From a bacterium (GTDB taxonomy: Bacteria > Bacteroidota > Bacteroidia > B-17B0 > Aurantibacillaceae), in contig JAQSCW010000018.1 in the NCBI GenBank assembly GCA_029945625.1, positions 165,155 through 229,154 of the forward strand: DNA of 64,000 nt, written 5' to 3'. This document shows, one piece after another, positions 18,825 through 27,892 of this stretch. The notes below the pieces were generated by a model. It saw only the letters and a program-made list of their open reading frames with translations, had not been told where the DNA came from and searched no databases. The position numbers and the translations under genes are program-made. Each line of letters starts with the position of its first letter. Positions within the stretch are counted from its first letter, which is position 1.

Positions 18825-20573
18825 ATGGAGGCCGCGGATACAACATATAAATTTTCAAATTACGCCATTGTTCTCGCGGTGTTGCTTTCCATTGTTATCA
18901 GTATGGCGTTCAAATGGTCGTATACCCAAAACCCAATTAATTTTATGGGAGGGGATGCAAAAGATTATTATTCCACTTTGGTATCCACGTTCATTACACA
19001 CGATCTTCACAAACAGACGGCCGATGAATGGTATTTACTCAAAACAAACACCGGCACCATTAATGTTCACCCCATCGGTGTATCCATCTTGCTTCTGCCC
19101 TTTTTTCTGATCGCCTGGTTCATCGCATTTATTTTTGGTGCAGCGTTGGACGGTTATAGTTTTCCTTTTCAGGCTTCTGTGGCACTGGCCGCATTAACGT
19201 ATGCTACTGTAGGACTGGTATATCTCAAAAAATTATTTGCTGCGCATGCCATCAGCGACAAAACAGGCGCGCTCCTTATTATTCTTATTTATTTTGGCAC
19301 GAACCTGTTTCACTATACTCTTTCAGAAGCAGGCATGTCGCACGTATATTCATTTAGCCTGATCTCCGTTTTTCTATTTCATTCCTATTCGTTTGTGAAG
19401 GGCCGGTACAACCGAGACCTCTTGCTAAGCGCTCTTGTATTGGGATTGATTTTGCTGGTGCGGCCAAACAACATTTTGATACTTCTGTCCATCTTTATGT
19501 GGTTCAGAAGTTGGAACGAGTGCAACTCCTTTTTTAAGTCACTTCTGAGCAACAAGTATTTTTATTTTGCGATGCTAATTGCTGCTTCTATTGTGTTTTT
19601 GCAAGGCATTGTTTGGTTCGTTCAAACCGATAGCTTTTTTCAAAATACCTATAAACGCGATGGGTTCTATTGGTTTCACCCGCAACTGCTCAACATGCTG
19701 TTTGGTTTTAATGCCGGATTTTTTATTTATACGCCTCTTTGTTTTTTACTACTCTTTGGAATGAGCGCCGTATTTAAAGAAAATCGTTTTGCATTTTATT
19801 CAACTGCTGCATTTCTTCTTGTGTTATTTTATTTCTTCTCCAGCTATTGGGGCTATACTTATTTTGACGGACTAGGAATACGTGTTCTTATTGATTATTA
19901 CGCGGTGTTTGCATTGTTGGGCGCCAAATTATTCGATTCGCTTTTAAACAGAGAACTGATTTACAATTCTGTATTGGCAGGATCATTTCTTTTGTTGGCA
20001 GTTAATCTTGTGTATACTTATCAGGCGAACAGAGATATTTTATTAAGGGCAGGAATGAATTTTAATAAATGGAAATATGTGTTCCTGCGCACAGATCCCA
20101 AATATCAGAATTGTTTGGGTGGGGCAAATGAACTGGTTCCTTACGCAAAACAATTGCCGCGCATGGCCTTACAGGCAGATCTTAAATTGGATCAGGCGTT
20201 TAACTTTAGCAATTCTGAATTTGGTCCGGGACTTTCTTTCGATAGCCTGGGTTTTGACACCAATCGCATCTCACTTAAATTAAATTTCGGCAGACGAGAG
20301 TTGTACGCGAATTCGAGCAATAAAGCGCTTATTTGTGTGAGTGTGGTAGATCTGGCATCAAAAAAAAACAAGGCCTACGAACAATTCAAATTGAACGAAA
20401 CGCCCTCGCATACCTGTTGTGAGATTGCAGAGTACAGTTATACAACAAATTTGGTGGGACAGTTTACGAAAGGAGATCGCCTGTCGGTATACGTTTGGAA
20501 CATCGACAAACAATCATTTTTTCTCGAGAATTTAGAAGTAGAAGTTTATAATTATAATTATCAATTAAATTAA
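18825..20573 (+). CDS. Polytopic GT-C-like membrane protein within suf operon
   Basis: A 582-residue integral membrane protein with about 10-11 helices and a C-terminal soluble part (about 430-582). After the first helix comes an acidic loop (NFMGGDAKDYYSTL) like the catalytic first loop of GT-C glycosyltransferases (GT39/PMT type). A HPIGVSILLLPFF segment and EAGMSHVYSFSL helix also fit that group. This suggests transfer of a sugar from a lipid carrier on the periplasmic side; substrate unknown. It lies 6 bp after sufB and 10 bp before sufC with the same orientation. No iron-sulfur role is apparent. Confidence 0.65.
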   Translation: MEAADTTYKFSNYAIVLAVLLSIVISMAFKWSYTQNPINFMGGDAKDYYSTLVSTFITHDLHKQTADEWYLLKTNTGTINVHPIGVSILLLPFFLIAWFIAFIFGAALDGYSFPFQASVALAALTYATVGLVYLKKLFAAHAISDKTGALLIILIYFGTNLFHYTLSEAGMSHVYSFSLISVFLFHSYSFVKGRYNRDLLLSALVLGLILLVRPNNILILLSIFMWFRSWNECNSFFKSLLSNKYFYFAMLIAASIVFLQGIVWFVQTDSFFQNTYKRDGFYWFHPQLLNMLFGFNAGFFIYTPLCFLLLFGMSAVFKENRFAFYSTAAFLLVLFYFFSSYWGYTYFDGLGIRVLIDYYAVFALLGAKLFDSLLNRELIYNSVLAGSFLLLAVNLVYTYQANRDILLRAGMNFNKWKYVFLRTDPKYQNCLGGANELVPYAKQLPRMALQADLKLDQAFNFSNSEFGPGLSFDSLGFDTNRISLKLNFGRRELYANSSNKALICVSVVDLASKKNKAYEQFKLNETPSHTCCEIAEYSYTTNLVGQFTKGDRLSVYVWNIDKQSFFLENLEVEVYNYNYQLN

Positions 20574-20583
20574 AAAAGAGCAC

Positions 20584-21345
20584 ATGATCACAATAAAAAA
20601 TCTTCGCGCATCGGTTGAAGGAAAAGAAATTCTGAAAGGCATCAATTTAGAGGTGAAGGCCGGAGAAGTTCATGCCATAATGGGCCCGAACGGCAGTGGT
20701 AAGTCTACCTTATCAAGCGTATTGGCCGGCAAAGAAGAGTACGAAGTAACAGAAGGCACTGTACAATTTAATGGAAAGAACCTGCTCGATATGCCCGCAG
20801 AAGATCGCGCGCGTGAAGGCGTTTTTCTTGCCTTTCAATATCCGGTGGAGATTCCAGGAGTTAGCAATATTAATTTTCTAAAAACAGCCATCAATGAGAT
20901 TCGCGCTTATAAAGGTCTGGATCCTATTGCCCCAAAAGATTTTTTAGACAGGGTAAAGGAAAAACAAAAATTGGTGGAACTCGATGGTAAATTGACCGGC
21001 CGCAGTGTTAACGAAGGGTTTAGTGGAGGAGAAAAGAAACGTAACGAGATTTTTCAAATGGCGATGTTGGAACCTAAACTTGCGATCCTTGATGAGACCG
21101 ACAGCGGATTAGATATCGATGCGTTAAAAATTGTGGCCAGTGGGGTGAATGCATTAAAGAGTAAGGAAAATGCGTTTATAGTGATCACGCACTATCAGCG
21201 ACTTTTGGACTATATCATCCCTGATTTTGTTCATATTTTATACAATGGGAAGATTGTACGTTCGGGCGGAAAGGAATTGGCTCTTGAACTGGAAGCAAAG
21301 GGCTACGATGAAATTAAAAAACAATTTGAAACGGAATCGGTATAA
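20584..21345 (+). CDS. sufC: Fe-S assembly ATPase SufC
   Basis: ABC-type ATPase of the SufBC2D scaffold; ATP hydrolysis drives conformational change of SufB-SufD. Walker A (GPNGSGKST), the SufC-type signature (FSGGEKKRNEI), Walker B (LAILDETDSGLD) and the H-loop (VITHYQRLLDYI) are all present. The 253-residue length is typical. It is the next suf gene after the inserted membrane-protein gene. Confidence 0.97.
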   Translation: MITIKNLRASVEGKEILKGINLEVKAGEVHAIMGPNGSGKSTLSSVLAGKEEYEVTEGTVQFNGKNLLDMPAEDRAREGVFLAFQYPVEIPGVSNINFLKTAINEIRAYKGLDPIAPKDFLDRVKEKQKLVELDGKLTGRSVNEGFSGGEKKRNEIFQMAMLEPKLAILDETDSGLDIDALKIVASGVNALKSKENAFIVITHYQRLLDYIIPDFVHILYNGKIVRSGGKELALELEAKGYDEIKKQFETESV

Positions 21346-21475
21346 ATAAGAACAACCAAGCCATGAATTATCTGATGCAAAAAATGAACACAAAGCAAAG
21401 GATAAAAATGTTGGCTATTAAAGTAAGTAAACAAGGACTTTTGTTTTGGTGTAATTAGTGTCCTAAAAATTAAAC

Positions 21476-22750
21476 ATGATCGCAGAAAAATCACATACCG
21501 CACAGTTCTTAATTGAGAAGATCTCGGCATCGGCCTCCAAAGTTGGATTTGTAAATGATGCGGTGCTTACCAAAGCACTGCTGTACCTCGAGAACAAAGG
21601 CATTCCCTCCAACAAGAACGAAGATTATAAATACTGCAATGTGGAGGCCGTATTTAAAAAAGAATTTAAGAACCCCGAGCAAAGGTTCATTGGCATAGAG
21701 TCTATATCCCCCTACCGACTTCCGGGCACAATGTGTTTGGTAGTTGTAAACGGAACTTTTTTGGAACGATTGAGTGATGTAAATAAACTGGAAGGTGTAA
21801 AGATTACTCCATTCAATGAGTTGGATCAGGCAACAAAAAAGAAGATCGGCTCCATTGCCAATGTGGAGAGCGATGGGTTAATTGCCCTTAATACTGCCTT
21901 TGCAGGAAACGGATTCCATTTAAAGATTGAAAAAGGAACACAGCTCCAAACTCCCATTCAAGTTATTTATGTTTCGGGCAGTGATGGAGAGAGTATTGTG
22001 AATCCCCGGAATTTGATTGAGGTGGAAGAACAGGGAAGCGCCACCATCATTGAACAACAAGTACATATTGGCGAAGGAAAAGTATTCAGTAATTTATTAA
22101 GTGAAAAATTTGTAGCGAAGCAGGCGACGTTGATCTCCTATATATTTCAGAACGAAGGTCCATTGGGTTATTCGGTAAATACCAATCAGGTGGTGGTTGC
22201 AAAAGAAGGACATTACGATAATACCACCATTACCCTGGGTGGACAATTGGTAAGGAACAACCATCAGGTGGTGTTGGCAGGTGAATATTCGCAGGCGCAT
22301 TTAAACGGATTGTTCTCTGCAAAGCAACAACAAGTGGTAGATAATCACACCCTCATGGATCATCAGGTACCAAATTGCGAAAGCAATGAACTGTACAAAG
22401 GAATTGTGAACGACAAAAGTACCGGTGTTTTTAATGGGAAAATTTATGTGCGCAAGGACGCTCAAAAAACCAATGCCTACCAGAGTAGTAAAAATATTTT
22501 ATTGAGCGACGATGCTACCATTAACACAAAACCGCAATTGGAAATTTACGCCAATGATGTAAAATGTTCGCACGGTACCTCCACCGGTAAGATTGATGAG
22601 AACGCCCTTTTTTACTTGAATGCCCGCGGTATAGGAAAAGAAAGTGGGAGAAAATTGCTCTTAGCTTCTTTCGCTCAGGAAGTGATTGATAAAATTGAGG
22701 TGGAGAGTTTAAGAGAACATATTACACACTTATTTGAAAGTGAGATCTAG
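21476..22750 (+). CDS. sufD: Fe-S assembly protein SufD
   Basis: Partner of SufB in the SufBC2D complex, 424 residues. The N-terminal helical part (IPSNKNEDYKYCNVE) and the C-terminal beta-helix (DDATINTKPQLEIYANDVKCSHGTSTGKID) match the family, as does the ending AFAQEV-like LASFAQEVIDKI. The ATG at 21476 follows a 130-bp gap from sufC with no gene in it. The 3' end runs into or against sufS. Confidence 0.95.
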   Translation: MIAEKSHTAQFLIEKISASASKVGFVNDAVLTKALLYLENKGIPSNKNEDYKYCNVEAVFKKEFKNPEQRFIGIESISPYRLPGTMCLVVVNGTFLERLSDVNKLEGVKITPFNELDQATKKKIGSIANVESDGLIALNTAFAGNGFHLKIEKGTQLQTPIQVIYVSGSDGESIVNPRNLIEVEEQGSATIIEQQVHIGEGKVFSNLLSEKFVAKQATLISYIFQNEGPLGYSVNTNQVVVAKEGHYDNTTITLGGQLVRNNHQVVLAGEYSQAHLNGLFSAKQQQVVDNHTLMDHQVPNCESNELYKGIVNDKSTGVFNGKIYVRKDAQKTNAYQSSKNILLSDDATINTKPQLEIYANDVKCSHGTSTGKIDENALFYLNARGIGKESGRKLLLASFAQEVIDKIEVESLREHITHLFESEI

Positions 22751-23978
22751 GTTGACAGAAGCAGAGAAAATAATTGACATTGGCTTGCAGTTTCCCATTT
22801 TGAAACAAAACATAAATGGGAATCCCTTGGTGTACTTCGATAACGGAGCTACCACGCAGAAACCATTACGTGTGATTGAAGCTATTTCTGATTATTATAA
22901 GACATCTAACTCAAATATTCACAGAGGGGTTCATACGTTAAGCAGAAGGGCAACCGAAGAATTTGAACAGGCGAGAAAAACCATCGCTAATTATTTTCAG
23001 ATAAAAAACGATCAGCAACTTATTTTTACTGCCGGCACCACCGATTCTATTAATATGGTGGCAGAAGGATTGGCGAAGAACTATCTGCAAGAAGGAGATG
23101 AAATCATTTTATCCACCTACGAACATCACTCCAATATTTTGCCTTGGCAGATATGGGCACAGGAGAACAAAGGGAAACTCAAGGTGATTCCCCTCCTGAA
23201 AGATCAAACGCTTGATTATGGAGCTATTGAAGGATTGATCTCTTCAAAAACAAAATTAATTGCAATCACACAGGTTTCAAATACATTGGGATTGATCACC
23301 GACCTTGCGAAAATAAAGGCGCTTGCAAAAAAACATCACCTGCCAATATTAGTGGATGCTGCACAATCGGCACCACACATGGCAATAGATGTGGATAAAC
23401 TTGAGGTCGACTTTTTTGTATGCAGTGCACATAAAATGTACGGGCCCACCGGAGTCGGCATTTTATACCTTTCACCAAAATGGTTGAATGAATTACCCCT
23501 AGCGAGAACAGGAGGAGGTACCATTAAAACGGTGACGTTCGAAAAAACCGATTATGTGGAGGGAGCCTTACGCTTTGAACCCGGCACACCTAACATTGCG
23601 GGCGCCCTTGGATTTGCCGAGGCCATTTGCTTCATCAAAGAATTCGGAATGGAGGAGATTGCCAAACATGAGCATGAACTGGTGCAATATGCGCAGAAAT
23701 TATTGAAAGAAATTCCGGAAGTAATCATGTACGGAGAAAACGACAACAAAGCGGCAGTTATTTCATTCAATGTAAGGGGACAACATCCTTTTGATGTAGG
23801 AACTCTTCTGGATAAATACGGAATAGCCGTAAGAACAGGTCATCATTGCACCCAACCATTAATGCAGTGTTTAAATATTCAGGGTACAGTGCGAATTTCT
23901 TTTGCCGTATATAATACGTTGGCGGAGATCGATTTTTTTAGTGAGAAGCTAAAAAAGGTCATTAGGATGTTAGGATGA
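22740..23978 (+). CDS. sufS: Cysteine desulfurase SufS
   Basis: PLP enzyme that removes sulfur from cysteine and gives it to SufE. Family motifs are FPILKQNINGNPLVYFDNGATTQKP, the PLP lysine (CSAHKMYGPTGVG) and the catalytic cysteine in the group II motif (RTGHHCTQP). No ATG lies near the expected start. Candidates are TTG 22734, GTG 22740 and TTG 22752; the first two overlap the end of sufD and the third follows its stop by one base. I chose GTG as the commoner codon, but TTG 22752 fits family lengths equally well. Coupling with sufD translation is likely. Confidence 0.93.
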   Translation: MRSRLTEAEKIIDIGLQFPILKQNINGNPLVYFDNGATTQKPLRVIEAISDYYKTSNSNIHRGVHTLSRRATEEFEQARKTIANYFQIKNDQQLIFTAGTTDSINMVAEGLAKNYLQEGDEIILSTYEHHSNILPWQIWAQENKGKLKVIPLLKDQTLDYGAIEGLISSKTKLIAITQVSNTLGLITDLAKIKALAKKHHLPILVDAAQSAPHMAIDVDKLEVDFFVCSAHKMYGPTGVGILYLSPKWLNELPLARTGGGTIKTVTFEKTDYVEGALRFEPGTPNIAGALGFAEAICFIKEFGMEEIAKHEHELVQYAQKLLKEIPEVIMYGENDNKAAVISFNVRGQHPFDVGTLLDKYGIAVRTGHHCTQPLMQCLNIQGTVRISFAVYNTLAEIDFFSEKLKKVIRMLG

Positions 23979-24005
23979 GATATTTATTTGTTTAAGAGAA
24001 GTACT

Positions 24006-24428
24006 ATGTCGATTGAAGAAGTAGAAAATGAAATTATTGAAGAGTTTGAGTTCTTTGGTGAAGACTGGGAAGCAAAGTATGAACACTTGATTGATCTGGG
24101 AAAAAATCTGCCTTTGATTGATGCGGCGCTGAAAACCGAGGAGCGGATCATTCAAGGTTGCCAGAGCAGGGTATGGTTAAATGCTGAACAAAAAGAAGGA
24201 AGGATTGTTTTTACTGCCGACAGTGATGCAATTATTACCAAAGGTATGGTTGCTTTAATGGTGCGGGTGCTTTCTAATCAGACACCCGAGGACATAATAA
24301 AGGCCAATATGAGTTTTGTAGATAAAATCGGATTAAAAGAACATTTGAGTCCAACACGAGCAAATGGTTTGGTAAGCATGATTAATCAAATGAAAAAGGA
24401 AGCACTTGCAAAACTAGCCAAATCATAA
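24006..24428 (+). CDS. sufE: Sulfur acceptor SufE
   Basis: A 140-residue SufE that takes persulfide sulfur from SufS on its active cysteine (IIQGCQSRVWL, Cys52 from this start) and delivers it to SufB. The ATG at 24006 starts MSIEEVENEIIEEF as in other SufE proteins; a TTG at 23988 would add six residues. It follows sufS by 27 bp. Confidence 0.95.
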   Translation: MSIEEVENEIIEEFEFFGEDWEAKYEHLIDLGKNLPLIDAALKTEERIIQGCQSRVWLNAEQKEGRIVFTADSDAIITKGMVALMVRVLSNQTPEDIIKANMSFVDKIGLKEHLSPTRANGLVSMINQMKKEALAKLAKS

Positions 24429-24502
24429 CCAACCATAAGAATTTAGACCTCAAGGGTAATAAATATAGAAAGCATGAAAGCACTCTCAAAATAGTAACAA
24501 CC

Positions 24503-24550
24503 TTGAACAAATTAAACCAAATTGAACCAAATTGAACTCTTGAACAAATA
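24503..24550 (+). repeat. Short 'aaattgaacc' tandem repeat
   Basis: Three imperfect units (AAATTAAACC, AAATTGAACC, AAATTGAACT) in the sufE-sufT spacer. Confidence 0.5.
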
Positions 24551-24553
24551 AAA

Positions 24554-24883
24554 ATGGGAGCAATAATCGTCGCAAAAAACACAGAATTGATGCAGCGCGT
24601 CATCGATGAACTCAAAACCTGTTTTGATCCTGAAATTCCAGTTGATATATGGGAGCTGGGATTGATTTATGAATTAACCCTCGACGATGCCGATAATTTA
24701 GCCGTGGTCATGACCTTAACTTCACCCAATTGTCCGGTGGCCGAGAGTTTGCCGGCTGAAGTGGAAAATAAACTCAAATTGGTTCAGGGCATCACCTCTG
24801 CTGCCCTTAAGCTTACTTTTGAACCCCCTTGGCAAAAGGACATGATGAGCGAGGTGGCTCAGTTAGAGTTGGGTTTTATGTAA
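24554..24883 (+). CDS. sufT: SUF system DUF59/MIP18 protein SufT
   Basis: A 109-residue DUF59 (MIP18/PaaD-like) protein that helps iron-sulfur maturation. The family signature is present (FDPEIPVDIWELGLIYEL) as well as the conserved cysteine motif (TLTSPNCPVAESLP) and the C-terminal EPPW segment. It closes the suf operon, which is its usual place in Bacteroidota. Confidence 0.92.
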   Translation: MGAIIVAKNTELMQRVIDELKTCFDPEIPVDIWELGLIYELTLDDADNLAVVMTLTSPNCPVAESLPAEVENKLKLVQGITSAALKLTFEPPWQKDMMSEVAQLELGFM

Positions 24884-24901
24884 ATCGGACTGTTAAGTGC
24901 G

Positions 24902-25052
24902 CTAAGTTGTTCGCCACCCCCGGCATTGTTTTAATTTATTTTGGAAGGAATTCTGAGGCGGCACAGTCCTTCCGGGGCCATCTGCAGGCCGGAGGAAACT
25001 ACCAGACTATGGAATCAGGGCGAGGCCCCAATCGTTGCGATGGCCCAAATTA
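24902..25052 (+). other. GC-rich, possibly structured intergenic segment
   Basis: In the 316-bp gap between sufT and the lipoprotein gene, this part is clearly GC-richer than its flanks. GGGCCATC (24975-24982) can pair with GATGGCCC (25039-25046), enclosing a CCTTCCGG/CCGGAGG stem overlap and an ATCG-TTG-CGAT hairpin. A reading frame crosses it as an extension of a sufT shadow frame but has no own start. It could be a small RNA or a 3' structure of the suf transcript. I recognise no known RNA family. The rest of the gap (to 25199) is AT-rich and probably carries the lipoprotein promoter. Confidence 0.35.
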
Positions 25053-25199
25053 ATAACGCAATTATTCTTCGCATATATTAAACATCGGGCTTCTCTCAGA
25101 ACCCAATTGAAAAATCATAAAAAAATTATTTTGCCCAAAAATTTCATAATGAGAAATAAACTTCCCATTTTAGCACCAACTATTAAAAACTGTTAAACT

Positions 25200-25787
25200 A
25201 TGAATAAGAAAATCAAGGTCGCCATTTTACTGCTTGGCGTTATTAGTTTCGTTTCATGCAGTCACTACATGGTGCCGCCATTTACAGATGTGTCGAAAAT
25301 CGCGCAAATTAAATCGGGCATGAAAGTTAAACAAGTGGCCGATATTTTAGGAATTGAACCCTACGACGTCTTCTACCAGCAAGAAACGGGCGCTCAGGTG
25401 CTAAGTTTTAACTACCGTCTCAAAAACCGTATCATGTACGTTTACAATACTGTAAATATCATGGAAGTGAAACGCCAAACCAGTGATGAGAACTCGCAAA
25501 AGGCAGGTGAGATTTATTATGACAAGCATTACCGTACTCTTTATACCATGTTTGATAATAAAGGTGACATGACGTCCTATATTACAACCTCTGGCCAGGA
25601 AGATCAGGGTAAACTGGTGGTACTTGGCAATACGTTGAAATGGTACGACGATAAAAACACCACCTTGTTGGATAGTCTGTACAACAGAGCCTTTAATCCT
25701 TTCTACTACAGTAAGCCTGTAATGATCAGCATTGATAAAGACGGCAAATTCATTGAAGAAAGTACCGGCAAAAAACACAAAAAATGA
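25200..25787 (+). CDS. Hypothetical lipoprotein
   Basis: A 195-residue protein with a lipoprotein signal (MNKKIKVAILLLGVISFVSC, Cys20 lipidated), followed by a SmpA/OmlA-like N-terminal part (ISKIKSGMKVKQVADILGIEP pattern: IAQIKSGMKVKQVADILG). That motif occurs in outer-membrane assembly lipoproteins of the BamE type, but the rest is not recognisable. It precedes the outer-membrane barrel and caspase-like genes on the same strand with 49 and 56 bp gaps, so the three may be co-expressed. Confidence 0.75.
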   Translation: MNKKIKVAILLLGVISFVSCSHYMVPPFTDVSKIAQIKSGMKVKQVADILGIEPYDVFYQQETGAQVLSFNYRLKNRIMYVYNTVNIMEVKRQTSDENSQKAGEIYYDKHYRTLYTMFDNKGDMTSYITTSGQEDQGKLVVLGNTLKWYDDKNTTLLDSLYNRAFNPFYYSKPVMISIDKDGKFIEESTGKKHKK

Positions 25788-25836
25788 TCATTAAGGGGGA
25801 AAACTAAAAATTAGAAACCTAAAAAAAATATTAATC

Positions 25837-26412
25837 ATGAAAAAACATATTTTTACGTTTATAGCGATGCTCGCAACTACAGTTGCTCTGGCGCAATTTA
25901 CCTACGGACCGAAAATTGGTTTTAACGCCTCGCGTTTCGCCAATGATAAATTTATGCCGGGCATTCAGGCCGGGGCATTTTTGAATTCGGAGATCTACGA
26001 CAGAATGGGGATTCAAATTGATTTCCTGTATGCCATCAAAGGAAACAAACACGAGGTGGGTCCCGATACCCTACTCACCACCACCACTACCTATTATCGT
26101 TTTGTTGAGATTCCAATTTGCGCGTATTTTCCGGTGTCGAAACACATCAGAGGATTTTTTGGTCCGCAATTGAACATCTATAGAAAAGGTAATCAAACCG
26201 TGGAATACAGAGGTAAATCGACCGAAACTAAAGTGAGCGGAACAGGCGTGAGATCCTGGATTGTTGGCTTCGATTTCAACTTCGATTCTCCCCTCACTCT
26301 GGGTTTGAGATTCGTGTCGAATAAATTTACCAGTACAAACTTTGCCGGTGATAGCCAAGATAATGCCTTAAACAGCGTATTGGTGTCAATTGGCTACACA
26401 ATGGACTGGTAG
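25837..26412 (+). CDS. Outer-membrane beta-barrel protein (PorT-like family)
   Basis: A 191-residue exported protein: signal peptide (ending VALAQ), then alternating beta strands with the typical opening FTYGPKIGFNASRF and a C-terminal aromatic strand ending in DW. It belongs to the small OMP_b-brl_2/PorT-like barrels common in Bacteroidota. The role is unknown. Confidence 0.82.
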   Translation: MKKHIFTFIAMLATTVALAQFTYGPKIGFNASRFANDKFMPGIQAGAFLNSEIYDRMGIQIDFLYAIKGNKHEVGPDTLLTTTTTYYRFVEIPICAYFPVSKHIRGFFGPQLNIYRKGNQTVEYRGKSTETKVSGTGVRSWIVGFDFNFDSPLTLGLRFVSNKFTSTNFAGDSQDNALNSVLVSIGYTMDW

Positions 26413-26456
26413 AAAGGGGGGCTTTTGCCCATCCCTTTTCTATCTCAAAATTTGTT

Positions 26457-26464
26457 TATCTTTG
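26457..26464 (+). promoter_or_regulatory. -7 box abutting the caspase-like gene
   Basis: TATCTTTG ends 4 bp before the ATG at 26469, which would give a leaderless or nearly leaderless mRNA. Confidence 0.4.
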
Positions 26465-26468
26465 TAGT

Positions 26469-27752
26469 ATGCGACGAAGGATCGGTTATTTTGTTTTAAT
26501 AAGCGTTCTGCTTTTTGTTCAACAGCTGACTGCTCAGGGTAACGCAGCATTGAGCAGACTGAATAACTACCAATATCTGGTTGTGAAAGAGGAAAACTCT
26601 GTTCAGGATTACAAAGATCATATTTATACTAAGGTGCTGGAGGTACTCAAGGCCTGCAATCTTCCATCGCCCAGCGACCGCAGTATTCTGTATTCTCCTT
26701 CCTTTGATCAAAGTAAGGTGATCACCCTTGTGTATACGATTACAAATCCCTCCAATACATCGGGGCAAGTATCGTGTCTCTTTAAATTTGTGAACTATGA
26801 TTACGAGACCATTGCCTCGAACACGACTACAGATCGCTACCAACTTCTGAATGAAAAAAATTACCTCAAAAGCGTGGCCAAATGCCTAACCTTTCTTGAT
26901 GGCTACCAGTACAAATTTGAAGGTCAGGTTCAAAGCAAAGAGCCGGTAGCAAAAAACGAAGCGGCGCCGCCGAAAAGATCGGTTGCGGCAGAAGACGAAG
27001 ATGCAGAGTTGCATGCCGTAAACATTGACATGAGTGAGATAGGTAAATACTACGCACTCATTATAGGAGTAAGTAATTACATTGATCCCGCCATTCCCGA
27101 CCTAGATAGTTTGCCCGTAAAGGATGCGATCCGCGTGGGAAAAACACTTAATACGTTTTATACATTTGAAAAGGAAAATATGACGGTGTTGAAGGATCCC
27201 ACACGCAGAGATATTGTTATTGCCTTGGACAATCTAAGTAAAAACGTAACGCCGAATGACAATGTTCTTATCTTCTACGCCGGGCATGGCCACTACGAAG
27301 ATGATAACGGAATTGGCTATTGGTTTCCCAGAGATGCAGAGGCAGCGAACTCCTCTAATTGGTTGTACAACGACCAGTTGGTGGCGTCGCTCAAAAAAAT
27401 AAAATCACTGCATACTTTGTTGATTTCCGATGCCTGTTTTAGTGGCAGCATTTTTAAGACCCGAAGTGTGAATCTGACCGCTGCAAGTGAGTTCATCAAA
27501 AAAAAGTACCAGTTACCAAGCAGAAAAGCCATCACGAGCGGAACCTTGAAAACGGTGCCAAACAAAAGTATTTTTATTAAGTACCTCATCGAGAACCTGA
27601 CGAATAATCACGAAAAATATATGACCGGCAGCGAATTGTTTCATAGTCTTGAAACCCCCGTGGGAAATAACGCTCCCAGCGTGCCTCAGTTTGGGGTGAT
27701 TCAAAATGTGGGAGATGAAGGCGGTGACTTTGTCTTCATTCGGAGGAATTAA
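26469..27752 (+). CDS. Exported caspase-family (C14) protease
   Basis: A 427-residue protein with a signal peptide (MRRRIGYFVLISVLLFVQQLTAQG), a 150-residue N-terminal domain of unknown fold, a charged linker (about 155-190) and a caspase-like C14 domain. The domain begins YYALIIGVSNY and carries the dyad His273 (FYAGHGHYE) and Cys323 (ISDACFSGSIF). Metacaspase-like enzymes cut after basic residues, but the acidic S1 residues cannot be judged by eye. Periplasmic or outer-surface location is predicted, which is not where most prokaryotic immune caspases act. Neighbours are a lipoprotein and a barrel. Confidence 0.85.
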   Translation: MRRRIGYFVLISVLLFVQQLTAQGNAALSRLNNYQYLVVKEENSVQDYKDHIYTKVLEVLKACNLPSPSDRSILYSPSFDQSKVITLVYTITNPSNTSGQVSCLFKFVNYDYETIASNTTTDRYQLLNEKNYLKSVAKCLTFLDGYQYKFEGQVQSKEPVAKNEAAPPKRSVAAEDEDAELHAVNIDMSEIGKYYALIIGVSNYIDPAIPDLDSLPVKDAIRVGKTLNTFYTFEKENMTVLKDPTRRDIVIALDNLSKNVTPNDNVLIFYAGHGHYEDDNGIGYWFPRDAEAANSSNWLYNDQLVASLKKIKSLHTLLISDACFSGSIFKTRSVNLTAASEFIKKKYQLPSRKAITSGTLKTVPNKSIFIKYLIENLTNNHEKYMTGSELFHSLETPVGNNAPSVPQFGVIQNVGDEGGDFVFIRRN

Positions 27753-27839
27753 TTTTTAATCCGAGTATTATTTTCATAGTGCTGACTTCCATTTGTAAAA
27801 CGGTACCATTTTCAAAAGCGAGAAAATCCTGATTCAGGG

Positions 27840-27892
27840 ATCCGCTAATTTTGCTTTCTTAAAACCTCATGCGAGGGAAAATTAGGCGGAAA
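27840..27892. other. Long hairpin in 316-bp gap upstream of clpX
   Basis: TCCGC-TAATTTT pairs with AAAATTA-GGCGGA across about 25 nt. A CCGG/CCGG mini-hairpin follows near 27903. No gene is seen in 27753-28068; the clpX promoter box lies at its end. Possible terminator of the caspase-like gene or a leader RNA. Confidence 0.35.

Noticed and set aside
21363..21458. 31-residue frame (MNYLMQKMNTKQR) between sufC and sufD
   Set aside because: No signal, no recognisable composition, and very short. I treat the gap as non-coding.
24829..25053. 74-residue frame from inside sufT into the GC-rich segment
   Set aside because: It starts within sufT in another frame and has no own start in the intergenic part. 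RNA structure is the better reading.
26469..27752. Caspase-like gene considered as an antiphage (CBASS or gasdermin) effector
   Set aside because: It has a Sec signal peptide, and no gasdermin, cyclase or sensor gene is adjacent.
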